A stretch of 34,060 bases of DNA from JAIVJZ01 sp035296385 (lineage in GTDB: Bacteria > Acidobacteriota > Blastocatellia > Pyrinomonadales > Pyrinomonadaceae), in the NCBI GenBank assembly GCA_035296385.1, contig DATHBB010000305.1, forward strand, positions 1 through 34,060, read 5' to 3'. Position 1 is the stretch's first letter. Every line of letters starts with the position of its first letter. The position numbers were made by a program, and so were the translations under genes. Of this stretch, positions 22,566 to 34,060 are shown in pieces. Below the pieces are notes generated by a model. The model did not search any database. It saw nothing but the letters and a program-made list of their open reading frames with translations, and had not been told where the DNA came from.

Positions 22566-24626
22566 ATGATTAAAATTCTTCGCACATCTTTATCGACCGG
22601 ATTTTTACTCTGCGCGATGTCGTTCATTTTTCTTTCCGACGCGACCACGCTGGCACAAAACAATTTGCCGCCGCTGATTGAACGCGAAATATTGTTCGGC
22701 AGTTCGGAAATCTCCGGGGCGCAGATTTCTCCCGACGGCAAGTTCATCGCCTTCCGCAAGCCCCACAAGGGCACGGTGAACATTTGGGTCAAACGCGCGG
22801 ACGAGCCGTTCGCCAACGCGCGCCTGCTGACCGGCGAGACCAGACGCCCGCCCAGACAATTTTTATGGAGTCGTGACGGCAAGTTCATCCTGTTCACTAA
22901 AGATAAAGAGGGCAACGAGAATTACAACCTCTACGCCGTCAGCCCTACCGAGCAGCCGCCGGGCGGGGCGGAAGTCCCCGTCGCGCGAAATCTCACCAAT
23001 TCGGAGAAGGTCAGGACCATACTTTACAACGTGCCGCGCGCCGAGCCTGACGCGGTTTACATCGGCATGAATGAACGCGACCCGGCCTGGCACGATCTGT
23101 ATAAAGTCAAAATCTCGACCGGCGAGCGCACACTGATTCGACAGAACACGGAACGGCTGACGGACTGGCACTTCGACAATAAAGACGGTTTGCGTCTCGC
23201 CACGCGCTCGACCAAGAGCGGCGACAAGGAAGTGCTCAGGGTGGACGCCGACGGCAAGTTCACGAAAGTCTATTCGTGCAGCGTCTTTGAGACTTGCAGC
23301 CTGAGCCGCTTCAACAAGGACAATCGCCGCGTCTACATGACTTCCAACAAGGGCGACGGCGTCGATCTGGCGAGGCTCGTCTTGTTCGACCCCGAAACGG
23401 GCAAAGAGGAGGTCGTCGAATCCGATCCCCTGCGACGTGTGGACCTGGACGGCGCAGCCTTCTCGACAGTGACGGACGAGCTTGTCTTCACGGGTTACTT
23501 TGACGACCGCCAGCGGCTCTATTTCAGGGACAAGGCATTCGAGAAAGACTACAAGTTATTGCAGAAGAAGTTGCCGAATCGGGAAATCTGGTTTGACTCG
23601 ACCACCAATGACGAGATGACCTGGCTCATTACGGCTGCCAGTGACACGGAACCCGGCGAGAAGTATCTGTTTGACCGCAAGTCGAAGAAGTTGGAGTTGC
23701 AATACCGTATCCGCGAAAAGTTGCCGCGCGAAGCTCTCGCCGAAATGAAACCGATTCGCTACAAGTCGTCCGACGGGCTGGAGATTCCCGCTTACCTTGC
23801 CTTGCCGAGAGGCATTGCGCCGAAGAACCTGCCGACCGTTATCCTTCCGCACGGAGGGCCGTGGGCGCGCGACCGTTGGGGTTACGACTCCATAACACAG
23901 TTCTTAACGAACCGCGGCTACGCCGTGCTCAGTCCGAACTTTCGCGGCTCGACGGGCTACGGCAAGAAGTTTCTGGACGCCGGTAACGGGCAATGGAGCG
24001 AAAAGATGCAGGACGACGTGACGTGGGGCGTGAAGTATCTGATTAGTCAGGGCATCACCGATCCCAAGCGCGTCGGCATCATGGGGAGTTCTTACGGCGG
24101 CTACGCGGCGCTCTCCGGCGTCGCCTACACGCCGGACCTCTACGCGGCGGCGGTGTCCATCAATGGACAGAACGACCTGATTTCACTCCTCGAAGCCATG
24201 CCGCCGACCATGGAGTCCGAGCGCATCAGGGTATACAAGCGAGTGGGCGACCCGACCACCGCCGAAGGGAAAGCGCAGCTCATACGGCAATCGCCGCTGA
24301 CGCACGCCGATAAGATCAAGACCCCGCTGCTCATCGTGCAGGGAGCGAACGACGTTCGCGTGAAGAAACGACAGGCCGACCAGATGGTGATCTCCCTGCG
24401 TGACAGGGGATTTCCGGTCGAGTACATGGTCGCACCCGACGAGGGACACGGCTTCGCGCGCCCTGTCAACGTCATGGCGATGCTGGCAATGACCGAGAAG
24501 TTCCTGGCTAAACATCTGGGCGGACGCTATCAGGAATCCGTCGCGCCCGAAGTCGCCAAACGTTTGCAGGAGATCATGGTTGACCCCAAGACCGTCAAAT
24601 TAGCCGCCAGCCCGACGGGCAAATAG
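22566..24626 (+). CDS. Secreted S9 family prolyl oligopeptidase / acylaminoacyl peptidase
   Basis: This is a 686-residue serine peptidase with a signal peptide ending near residue 30 (FLSDATTLAQ). Residues about 40-395 form a beta-propeller with WD40-like blades (GAQISPDGKFIAFRKPHKG, FLWSRDGKFILFTKDKEGN). Residues about 410-665 form the alpha/beta-hydrolase domain (YLALPRGIAPKNLPTVILPH, LSPNFRGSTGYGKKF). The catalytic triad is visible: Ser509 in GSSYGG, Asp596 in GANDVRV and His628 in DEGHGF. The family cleaves short peptides, and export suggests peptide scavenging. AGGAG lies upstream at slightly long spacing. It ends before a hairpin shared with the convergent gene at 24888. Confidence 0.93.
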   Translation: MIKILRTSLSTGFLLCAMSFIFLSDATTLAQNNLPPLIEREILFGSSEISGAQISPDGKFIAFRKPHKGTVNIWVKRADEPFANARLLTGETRRPPRQFLWSRDGKFILFTKDKEGNENYNLYAVSPTEQPPGGAEVPVARNLTNSEKVRTILYNVPRAEPDAVYIGMNERDPAWHDLYKVKISTGERTLIRQNTERLTDWHFDNKDGLRLATRSTKSGDKEVLRVDADGKFTKVYSCSVFETCSLSRFNKDNRRVYMTSNKGDGVDLARLVLFDPETGKEEVVESDPLRRVDLDGAAFSTVTDELVFTGYFDDRQRLYFRDKAFEKDYKLLQKKLPNREIWFDSTTNDEMTWLITAASDTEPGEKYLFDRKSKKLELQYRIREKLPREALAEMKPIRYKSSDGLEIPAYLALPRGIAPKNLPTVILPHGGPWARDRWGYDSITQFLTNRGYAVLSPNFRGSTGYGKKFLDAGNGQWSEKMQDDVTWGVKYLISQGITDPKRVGIMGSSYGGYAALSGVAYTPDLYAAAVSINGQNDLISLLEAMPPTMESERIRVYKRVGDPTTAEGKAQLIRQSPLTHADKIKTPLLIVQGANDVRVKKRQADQMVISLRDRGFPVEYMVAPDEGHGFARPVNVMAMLAMTEKFLAKHLGGRYQESVAPEVAKRLQEIMVDPKTVKLAASPTGK

Positions 24627-24671
24627 CGGCTCCCCCGTCGCACGCCCGCAGAGTAATCATGCAGGGTAATC

Positions 24672-24719
24672 ATCAAGCCCGTCCGAGAAGCGTCAAGATG
24701 CTTCCCGGACGGGCTTGAT
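24672..24719. terminator. Bidirectional terminator hairpin
   Basis: ATCAAGCCCGTCCGAGAAGC (24672-24691) pairs with 24700-24719 with one mismatch over 20 bp and an 8-base loop. It lies between the S9 peptidase stop (24626) and the convergent gene ending at 24888. The remaining bases to 24887 hold nothing I can identify. Confidence 0.75.
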
Positions 24720-24887
24720 ATTCTACCGTTGCTCGATCAGATTCTCAGAACAGCACTCAAAATTACCTCCACCGTTTTCGGAGAGGCATGTTCGTCGTTC
24801 TAAATTTCTGCGGACAGTGAACTTCCAAAGACAGCCTCTTGGGGTGCGACTCATGAACCCACGCCTTTGGGCGGTCGCCCTCGGGCA

Positions 24888-25517
24888 CTAGCGACGAACC
24901 TGCGGCAGTCCCGCGAAGCTCCCGCGTAGGGTGAGCGGCGACGACGGCCACGCTTGACCCGGATTACCCCCGGCTTCCGTATCGAGTATCTTCCCCGTCT
25001 CGGCATTCACGCAGTTGGCGAGTTCGACGAGGAAACGCCCGTCGAGCACGTCGGAGCCTGCCCGCGTGGCGGCGTGGAGATAACCATTGGCCGCGTTCGC
25101 GGGACGGCAGCGCAGCGTCCGCCGCACTTCCGCGATCTCAATCGGAAACAGGAGGCGCGTCCCCTGGGTGACGCGCCCTTCGGCGTCGGTCTCGATGAGG
25201 AGGTCCCAGCCGTCGGCGCGCAGTTCGAGGCGGTCGTGCCTGACGCTGCCGACGTGTGCGCCGCGGCTCGCTTGGTCGAAACGCAGCTCGCCGCCCCCGA
25301 TAAGCTTCTCTTCAATCTTGGTCGGGAGAATCCCGCCGAGGAACCGGTCCATGCGAGGCTTCTCGACGCGCACCTCGAACGACGCGCCGCGCGACGTATC
25401 AGGGACGCTCGCCGTGTCCGGCTCGTCCGGTCGCGATATGAGCCAGACGACGCAAGCGAGCAACGCCACCGCAATGACGATCAGCGATGCCTTCAAGGAT
25501 GTCTTCACGCCACACAT
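24888..25517 (-). CDS. Membrane-anchored protein of unknown function
   Basis: This 209-residue protein is one I do not recognise. A single hydrophobic helix at about 9-27 (LIVIAVALLACVVWLI) suggests an N-terminal anchor, with the rest outside the membrane. The soluble part looks beta-rich (ASFEVRVEKPRMDRFLGG, GGGELRFDQASRG, DRLELRADGWDLLIETDAEG). Cys139 and Cys169 could form a disulfide. It lies 70 bases downstream of the multi-span membrane protein gene (25588-26307) on the same strand, so the two probably form an operon. No ribosome site is clear before ATG 25517. A GTG nine bases downstream is an alternative. Coding is supported by length, orientation and the sensible anchor-plus-domain layout. 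Confidence 0.65.
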   Translation of the reverse strand: MCGVKTSLKASLIVIAVALLACVVWLISRPDEPDTASVPDTSRGASFEVRVEKPRMDRFLGGILPTKIEEKLIGGGELRFDQASRGAHVGSVRHDRLELRADGWDLLIETDAEGRVTQGTRLLFPIEIAEVRRTLRCRPANAANGYLHAATRAGSDVLDGRFLVELANCVNAETGKILDTEAGGNPGQAWPSSPLTLRGSFAGLPQVRR

Positions 25518-25587
25518 GATCGCGGCAGATCGTGGCGGTGGTCAAGTGACGGAGGGGCACTATGCGAGGACTCTCTGTGCCCCTCTA

Positions 25588-26307
25588 TCAGGAAACGAGC
25601 CAGGCGGTGAACCGCAGCCAGGCCTCCGAGTTTAAGAGCGCGACGCGCAGCGGGTGCGCCGCGATGATGAGCAGGACGGAGACGGCGAACACCTTATTGA
25701 GTTTGCGGTGCTTCGCCCTGTGCCAGCCGAGGCAGCCGAGCGCGACGATCATGGGGACGCCGAACGCCCAGTGGATCATAAGATGCGGGGGCACGACGGG
25801 CAGCCGGAACAGTGCCGCAGGCATGAAAGCGATGGCGGTCATCAGCATCAGTGTCTTATGCTCCGCCGGGCGCTTCCGGTAGTAGATCGCTCCGGCGAAG
25901 AAGACCACGAACAGCGCCATGTCCAGCATCGGGAGCACGAAGAAGGAGTGCGGATTCACGCCCGGCGGCGCCGACCCGCGCACGAGCTGCGCGTCATAGG
26001 CGGTCGCGGTCCCGACGACGACGACGAGCGCCGCGAGGGCTATGCCGACCATCCCCATCGTCATGTGCACCCGGACGTTCCTCGTACGGATGAGCGCGAT
26101 CTGCGCCGAGAAGTAGGCGACCCACAGCGTCATCACTACGGCGTGCCCGTGCACCAGCATGTTGGCGACCGACGGGACATCGAAGAAGGCGCTGAAGTAG
26201 TAGGACTTGAAGTAACCCACGAGGACGACCAGCGGGAAGAGGATCGCCGCAGCCAGGAACAGATGCCGATCCGCAGGCCGCCGCAATGTGTTCGCGTTAA
26301 TCGCCAT
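25588..26307 (-). CDS. Polytopic membrane protein of unknown function, His-rich
   Basis: This 239-residue integral membrane protein has about seven hydrophobic segments. GGAGGTG lies eight bases before ATG 26307, a strong ribosome site. Conserved-looking histidines occur in or near helices: MLVHGHAVVMTLWVAYF, VRVHMTMGMVGIALAAL, NPHSFFVLPMLD and PPHLMIHWAFGVPM. The pattern is reminiscent of haem- or metal-binding helical bundles, but I cannot assign a family with certainty. The gene for a small anchored protein follows. A hairpin (26422-26460) separates it from the upstream alkB-like gene. Confidence 0.75.
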   Translation of the reverse strand: MAINANTLRRPADRHLFLAAAILFPLVVLVGYFKSYYFSAFFDVPSVANMLVHGHAVVMTLWVAYFSAQIALIRTRNVRVHMTMGMVGIALAALVVVVGTATAYDAQLVRGSAPPGVNPHSFFVLPMLDMALFVVFFAGAIYYRKRPAEHKTLMLMTAIAFMPAALFRLPVVPPHLMIHWAFGVPMIVALGCLGWHRAKHRKLNKVFAVSVLLIIAAHPLRVALLNSEAWLRFTAWLVS

Positions 26308-26421
26308 AAAATTTCACCTCCGATCAGATACGCGAAAATCGCGTGGGAAACGGATCAGGCCGGACGATGAAAAACCCCGCCCCGTGGGCGCGTGCTACCC
26401 TTCGATATCGAACTCTCAATG

Positions 26422-26460
26422 AAAGCGGGAGCGAAGTTGAATAAACTTCGCTCCCGCTTT
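26422..26460. terminator. Terminator hairpin downstream of alkB-like gene
   Basis: AAAGCGGGAGCGAAGTT (26422-26438) pairs perfectly with 26444-26460 around GAATA. It is a 17-bp stem, placed 87 bases beyond the stop of the minus-strand dioxygenase gene. The T-run is only 3-4 bases on either strand. Confidence 0.75.
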
Positions 26461-26546
26461 TATCGAGAATCAGCAACAGGTTAAGTTACGTAAACAAACA
26501 TCCCGGCGACTACTCCCTACATCAGCTTGACGGGACCGTGAGCCAC

Positions 26547-27143
26547 TTATTCTCCGCGCAGGTTGCGGAAGGTTATCGAATAGCGCAGTGCCTCCACCGG
26601 CGGGATGCTGTGCTCCCAGACCGACCGCGCCTGACCGCTCAAAAAATATGCGGAGCGCGGCTCGGCCAACACCTTCACGCGCTCCCACTTCTTCGCGCCG
26701 ACCGACCGCCTCAGGCGCAGCACGCACGGGGCGCCGAGCGAGACGCCGACGACCTCCCCGAAGACCGCCTTATCACGATGCCACCCTATCCCCGCGCCGG
26801 GGCTATACTCGGTGACCATCGCATGTTGAAACTCCTCCGGTTCCAAAGCGGCGAACGTAGCGGCGGCCTCACGCAGCGCGAGGAGATATTCGGGAATGTC
26901 GTCCGCTTTATGGAGATGACGTGCGGAGAAATCATAGCGCCAGCCGAAGGAGACCACGCGGCGCTTGCCTTTGTAGCCGTGAAACTCGAACTCACGGAAG
27001 GGCAGTCGGCGCACGTGCGTGAGGAGTGCGCCCTCCTCAGCCGCGCCGATCAGTTCTGCACGGTAGCGGAAGCCCTCCGGCAGACGCGGCGCGGTTTCAT
27101 CCGCGCCGCCCGTGCCGTCAAAGAAGTTAAACTGTGAAGTCAT
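26547..27143 (-). CDS. AlkB-family 2-oxoglutarate/Fe(II) dioxygenase
   Basis: The protein has 198 residues from ATG 27143 (MTSQFNFFDG, a typical short start for the family). An upstream in-frame ATG at 27215 would add 24 residues that look unrelated. The iron ligands are His122 and Asp124 (GWHRDK) and His178 (WEHSIPP). The 2-oxoglutarate/substrate arginines are in RYSITFR (187, 193), matching RxSxTxR. FGWRYDF and VTEYSPGAGIGWH are family blocks. AlkB proteins oxidatively remove alkyl groups from DNA or RNA bases, though some act on other substrates. Neither start has a good ribosome site. The DUF3817 gene lies 180 bases upstream on the same strand. Confidence 0.88.
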   Translation of the reverse strand: MTSQFNFFDGTGGADETAPRLPEGFRYRAELIGAAEEGALLTHVRRLPFREFEFHGYKGKRRVVSFGWRYDFSARHLHKADDIPEYLLALREAAATFAALEPEEFQHAMVTEYSPGAGIGWHRDKAVFGEVVGVSLGAPCVLRLRRSVGAKKWERVKVLAEPRSAYFLSGQARSVWEHSIPPVEALRYSITFRNLRGE

Positions 27144-27324
27144 GCGCTTGCTTACACCGAAACGCTCGCCATGATATGACATCGGAATTGCCTGACCCAC
27201 ACCGCGCAAGGTCATTTCCTCGTCAGTCTCTGCGGGCCGGCATAATGTTCACTTTAGGAGAGCCAACCCTGACAGGCTCTGGCTCTGGCGTGACTGCATA
27301 AGGATTTCCCGCCGCCGGGAACAC

Positions 27325-27651
27325 TTATTTATCTTCCGGCACGTTAACGTTTTGCTCCGCACGCTCCGCCCGGCGTAGGCGTGGGTCGAGCGCGAAAGTG
27401 CCGAAGGGGATCAAAGACGCCGCCAGCGCGCCCAACGACATTGCGAAAGACAAGCGCCGCCTGACGGTCACCTCTGCGACGGAGAACAGGTAGAGCATAA
27501 ACAGTACGCCGTGAATCCACCCTGCGGTTTTGACAGCCGCGGGCATACCGGCGAAGTACTTCAAAGGCATCGCCACTCCGAGCAGAAGAAGGTACGACAC
27601 GCCCTCTATGAACGCGATGACGCGCAGGCGACCGATGGGGTTTCTCAGCAA
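27325..27651 (-). CDS. DUF3817 small integral membrane protein
   Basis: This is a 108-residue protein with three hydrophobic helices. The DUF3817 pattern is clear: LRVIAFIEGVSYLLLLGVAM, PLKYFAGMPAAVKTAGWIHG and VLFMLYLFSVAEV. The function is unknown; family members are bacterial inner-membrane proteins. The start is TTG 27651, supported by AGGAG seven bases upstream. It lies upstream of the AlkB-like gene on the same strand. Confidence 0.88.
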   Translation of the reverse strand: MLRNPIGRLRVIAFIEGVSYLLLLGVAMPLKYFAGMPAAVKTAGWIHGVLFMLYLFSVAEVTVRRRLSFAMSLGALAASLIPFGTFALDPRLRRAERAEQNVNVPEDK

Positions 27652-28079
27652 GTCTCAACTCCTACAGGTAAAAGTGAAGTGCGAATCACAGTATCACGCT
27701 TACCCGGCCATATAGTCATTCAGTCGTTTCGCCGCGCATGACGCCAGCCCCGTTCCGTTCCGTGTGCCCGCGCCTCAGGATAGTTGAGATATTGCCGCTT
27801 ATAGAAGCCACTCCTCTTCCAATAAATTGGAACTCAACCGAGCCGCGCCCGACACTCGAATAGTTACATATATCCGCCGCCTCAGACGCAACTGTTGGCA
27901 ACTCCTACCGCTGTCCGGCATCTAATGAGTCCCCTACCTAATAGTTCGGCACTTAAAGACGATTGTTCGGATAAGCGTTACGAGAATTATTCTCTAATCG
28001 CGTAATCACCCAGCGCCTTTCTTTGCCACCTTACCCTTTTTCACTTAGCAGACAAACACATATTCGAAGGAGAGCACTG
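27652..28079. other. Divergent intergenic region without a gene
   Basis: These 428 bases separate the DUF3817 gene (leftward) from the M36 protease gene (rightward). They are markedly less GC-rich than the coding regions and hold no convincing reading frame. The ribosome site AGGAG for DUF3817 lies at the left edge and GAAGGAG for the protease at the right edge. A weak promoter-like pair, TTGTTC (27963-27968) with AATTAT (27985-27990) at 16-base spacing, could serve the protease. Confidence 0.5.
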
Positions 28080-31214
<3,135 letters not shown>

Positions 31215-31258
31215 ACATGACGCGGCGGCAGCTTCGCGCTGCCCTCGCATTCCACACC

Positions 31259-31295
31259 GAAACGGCGGGCTGCTGTAAATGCAGCCCGCCGTTTC
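31259..31295 (+). terminator. Terminator hairpin after the M36 protease
   Basis: GAAACGGCGGGCTGC (31259-31273) pairs perfectly with GCAGCCCGCCGTTTC (31281-31295) around TGTAAAT, 45 bases after the stop. It has only a short T-run. The rest of the 31215-31502 gap shows no gene. Confidence 0.82.
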
Positions 31296-31502
31296 TATTA
31301 CTTAAGGCGCAAGGTAGCGCCTCACACCCTTTTGTTTTCCCCACAATTGCGGATCAAACCAGAGAAACGGAATTTTTGCCGCGCTTGATAATATCCGGCG
31401 CGTTTCTGCGCCTTAGTTAAGTGAAGGTAGTTGAGAAGCTTCGGGCAATCGGTCTTAACTGCGGCGGCAAAACACGCGCCGGTAATTTAAGGAGAACAAG
31501 CC

Positions 31503-32018
31503 ATGCCAAAAAACATCAGCACATTTGCGAACTATTTCAAATCGGCGTCGATCATCCTCTTCGTCGCGCTCGTCTGTGGACAGGCTCTCGACGCAGGCGC
31601 GCTCGCTCAGACACAGACCGCGCCGACGACCCTCAAAGCAGACTTAAAGTCGTCCGCCGAGGCGAAGCGCGCGCTGTCAAACATAGGCACGAGAGACTTC
31701 AAGCGGGTCAAAGACGCCAGGTTGCGCGATGCGACGTCGCGCGCGCTCGCCGCCTTGAAGGCGATTGCCAATAACACCTCGACGGCGCGCGAAGCAACTC
31801 TGGTCGCTAATTTTGCCCGCTCCATGAAGACCTTGAAGGGTCTGGCACAACCCGGCTCGACGAACTTTGAGGAGTGCGACAAAGGCTATGAGCTATGCAT
31901 CGAGTTGTGCAAGGAGACCGGTGGCAACTGCGATCTCTGCGGCATTAGCCAGAACGGCTGCTACCTGAATAAATTGGCGATAGAAATGACGAAGAACCCG
32001 GATGATCCGACGCCGTAA
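31503..32018 (+). CDS. Small secreted six-cysteine protein of unknown function
   Basis: This 171-residue protein has ribosome site AAGGAG nine bases before ATG 31503. The signal peptide ends near residue 36 (AGALAQTQT). The middle (45-115) is alpha-helical and rich in Ala, Lys and Arg. The C-terminal region has six cysteines at 125, 132, 136, 143, 146 and 153, spaced C-x6-C-x3-C-x6-C-x2-C-x6-C (EECDKGYELCIELC, GGNCDLCG). This would fit three disulfides or a metal site after export. I do not recognise the family. The gene is convergent with the kinase-propeller gene, whose stop is only 33 bases away. Confidence 0.75.
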   Translation: MPKNISTFANYFKSASIILFVALVCGQALDAGALAQTQTAPTTLKADLKSSAEAKRALSNIGTRDFKRVKDARLRDATSRALAALKAIANNTSTAREATLVANFARSMKTLKGLAQPGSTNFEECDKGYELCIELCKETGGNCDLCGISQNGCYLNKLAIEMTKNPDDPTP

Positions 32019-32051
32019 CTACTTCCCGCGCCGTCTCGCGACGTGTCGCCG

Positions 32052-34060
32052 TTATTCGAGGCTTAGTAACCAGACATCCGCTTCGACGTTCAAAAAACGG
32101 AAGAAGATCGTCCGGTTATCCGGCGAAATTGAGGGGGTTTGAATCCCGTTCGAGGCGGGCGTGAAGACAGGCTGGGCTTTCTTGCTTTCGGCGTCGGCCA
32201 GATAAATCGTGTTCTTCCGGATGAAGATGAATTTGCGTCTGTCGTTCAGCCAGATGGGATAGCCGCCGATGTCCGTGAGCTTCTCGTAGCTGCGGGATGA
32301 GAAAGAATATGTTCCGAGTCCGCCGTCGTTTCTATCTTCGCCGACGAACGCGCCGATGAGCTTGTCGCCGTCGCCCGCCCAGTCGTTCGGGAGGAAGTAA
32401 CCGTCGAAGTCCGGGACGGGCGGCAACTGCTCCGGACTTTGCTCCTGCCACGGCTTCGTCAGGTCAATCGTGAAAGCGCTCGCGCCTTTGTCTTCGAGTT
32501 GCAGGTAAGCGAGACTTTTACCGTCAGGAGACAGAACGGGCGAACTCGCGCCGTTCCCCTCCGCAAACGTAAGTTGTTGCAGCCCCGCGCCGTCGGTGTT
32601 GATTGACCAGATTTGATTGAGGCCGCTGCGGTCGGAACTGAAAGCGACGCGCCGCCCGTCGGGAAACCAGCGCGGGCGGCGGTCCTGAAATTTGTCATCC
32701 GTCAGAGCGCGCCAGTTTGAGCCGTCTTTGTCGAAGACGGCTATGTCTTCCTGGGTGAGACGCGGCCAGCGCGCGACGTAACGCTCGCCGTCGGGCGAAA
32801 GCTGCGGGTGGCTGATGCCCGTGAAGCCTCGCGTCACACGGACCGGCGCGCCGGTCACTTTCCCCGACAACGGATCAAAAGGAACTGACTGTAAGTTCGC
32901 CAAACTCTCGTAGCGCACGTAGACCAGCGATTTGCCGTCGCGCGAAAAACTGACGCTGAACGCATATCTCGAAGGCGTCGGGACCGCTTCGGGCGCGCCG
33001 AGCGCCTCTCCCGTTTTTTCGTCCACACTGATGCGCCACAAATTCATGCTGCCGCCACGGTCGCTGGAGAAGTAGATATATTTTCCGTCGGGCGACCACA
33101 CGGGGTTCCAGTCAATCGAATCTTCCGCCGTGACACGGACGGGCTGCCCGCCCGCAGCGGGGATGGTCACGATGTCGCCGCGCCCTTGCGAGGACCAGTA
33201 CCAGTAAGCGATGCGTCCGCCGCCGGGCGACCAACTCGGTTGCGCGGCGTCGCCTTCCGTCAGCAGACGCTTTGCTCCGGTCGCAACATCAATAATCCAC
33301 AACGCGCTCGGGCTGGTGCTTTTATTCGAGTGAACGCCGACCCACTCCGTGCCGACGACGATCTGCTTCCCGTCGGGCGACCAGGAAGGGTGGTATCCGG
33401 TGTCGGACAGGCGGCGCGGGTTCTCCCCTGTCGCCTCCATGATGTAGAGGCCGGAGGGTTCGCGTGCGGAATGAAAAGCGATCAAATTCCCGTCCGGCGA
33501 AAAGGCCGGGGTTGTCTCGCTCTGCGAAGAATCTTTGGTGAGGTTGGTCGGATTCTTGCCGCCGACGCGCTGCCAGTAGATGTCCGTGTTACCCGCCTCG
33601 AAGCTCACGTAGACGAAAGACTTGCCATCGGGCGCGAGACTGCAAAAGAGTTCCGAAGCCTCCTTGATGGTGAGTTGCACGTTTCGCGCGCGCGACCAGT
33701 CGGGACCCGCCGGAGTTTTCTTCGTGAACCATTTCGCAGCCAGCAGCCAGCCGCCGAGCGACAGCACGACGGCCAGAAGCGCACCCCACACGAGTGTGCG
33801 ACTGAGCCACAATTTCGCCGGTGCGGCGAGCGCCGCAGAGGTTCGTCGCGCGGCGCGGACACCGCTGTCGCCCGTGAGCGAAGGCGAGGAGTCGATTTCG
33901 CGTTTCAGACGTTTCAGGTCGGCGCGAAAATCCGAAGCCGTTTGATAACGAAGCTCTCGATCTTTTTCGAGGGCTTTGCCGAGTATGTGATCGAGTTCGT
34001 GGGGTAGCGGCGGGTGCGAATTCGCAGCGCCGAGCGGCTCTTTGGAAAGAATCGTGCCCA
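32052..34060 (-). CDS. Ser/Thr protein kinase with C-terminal TolB/WD40-like propeller, 5' end outside window
   Basis: The frame runs without a stop to the right edge, so only the last 669 residues are seen. The first visible part is the end of a Hanks-type kinase domain with the characteristic tail HELDHILGKALEKDRELRYQ followed by ASDFRADLKRLKRE. Then come a short linker, one transmembrane helix (LVWGALLAVVLSLGGWLLAA) and a long extracytoplasmic beta-propeller. The propeller has repeated SPDGK blades (FSPDGNLIAFHSAREPSG, PVWSPDGKYIYFSSDRGGS, RWFPDGRRVAFSSDRSGLNQ). This PknB-like kinase plus PD40/TolB sensor layout is common in acidobacteria. The propeller presumably senses an external ligand, and its target is unknown. 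An internal TTG at 33812 is not the real start. Confidence 0.93.
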   Translation of the reverse strand, partial: GTILSKEPLGAANSHPPLPHELDHILGKALEKDRELRYQTASDFRADLKRLKREIDSSPSLTGDSGVRAARRTSAALAAPAKLWLSRTLVWGALLAVVLSLGGWLLAAKWFTKKTPAGPDWSRARNVQLTIKEASELFCSLAPDGKSFVYVSFEAGNTDIYWQRVGGKNPTNLTKDSSQSETTPAFSPDGNLIAFHSAREPSGLYIMEATGENPRRLSDTGYHPSWSPDGKQIVVGTEWVGVHSNKSTSPSALWIIDVATGAKRLLTEGDAAQPSWSPGGGRIAYWYWSSQGRGDIVTIPAAGGQPVRVTAEDSIDWNPVWSPDGKYIYFSSDRGGSMNLWRISVDEKTGEALGAPEAVPTPSRYAFSVSFSRDGKSLVYVRYESLANLQSVPFDPLSGKVTGAPVRVTRGFTGISHPQLSPDGERYVARWPRLTQEDIAVFDKDGSNWRALTDDKFQDRRPRWFPDGRRVAFSSDRSGLNQIWSINTDGAGLQQLTFAEGNGASSPVLSPDGKSLAYLQLEDKGASAFTIDLTKPWQEQSPEQLPPVPDFDGYFLPNDWAGDGDKLIGAFVGEDRNDGGLGTYSFSSRSYEKLTDIGGYPIWLNDRRKFIFIRKNTIYLADAESKKAQPVFTPASNGIQTPSISPDNRTIFFRFLNVEADVWLLSLE

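Noticed and set aside
24763..24951. 62-residue minus-strand frame downstream of the S9 peptidase
   Set aside because: It overlaps the end of the 24888-25517 gene in another frame, with no ribosome site and no domain.

Overview
The window looks like a GC-rich chromosomal segment of an acidobacterium, most likely of the Blastocatellia/Pyrinomonas side. This is inferred from gene content: a DUF1501/DUF1800 pair, a Ser/Thr kinase fused to a TolB/WD40-like propeller, M28, S9 and M36 secreted peptidases, a CHRD-domain exoprotein, and an ECF-like sigma factor with a zf-HC2 anti-sigma partner. There is no transposase, integrase, phage gene, CRISPR array, rRNA or tRNA that I can see.

Layout. 1-837 is the 3' part of a YVTN beta-propeller gene, convergent with DUF1501 (906-2183, minus) and DUF1800 (2306-4501, minus). 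A divergent promoter region and long leader precede a secreted CHRD/lamin-tail protein (4889-6409). This gene faces an M28 peptidase (6542-8002, minus) across a perfect 25-bp hairpin. A composite palindromic REP-like block (about 8034-8306) separates M28 from an acyl-CoA synthetase (8317-9894, minus). The anti-sigma gene (10119-11546) and its sigma factor (11693-12667) follow, also on minus. queE and queC (12859-14428) encode two steps of 7-deazaguanine synthesis. A secreted TPR protein (14577-15917) ends at a strong terminator. Then comes a type IV pilus cluster: pilB, an unknown Arg-rich exported protein, pilT and pilC (16198-21617). The rest holds a small exported protein, an S9 peptidase, a minus-strand group (two membrane proteins, an AlkB dioxygenase, a DUF3817 protein), a large M36 fungalysin-type protease, a six-cysteine secreted protein, and the 3' part of a kinase-propeller gene running off the right edge.

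The most unusual content is intergenic. Seven hairpin elements are built from 7-bp tandem repeats arranged as inverted arms. They occupy gene junctions, typically starting within a few bases of one gene's stop codon and ending just before the next gene's ribosome binding site or start. Two copies flanking queE share a homologous loop in opposite orientation, and one of these is nested in the loop of another family. The heptamers mostly carry TGA, so the arms stop translation in all three frames. I regard this as a dispersed, probably mobilised, non-coding element family and the best candidate for something poorly described here.
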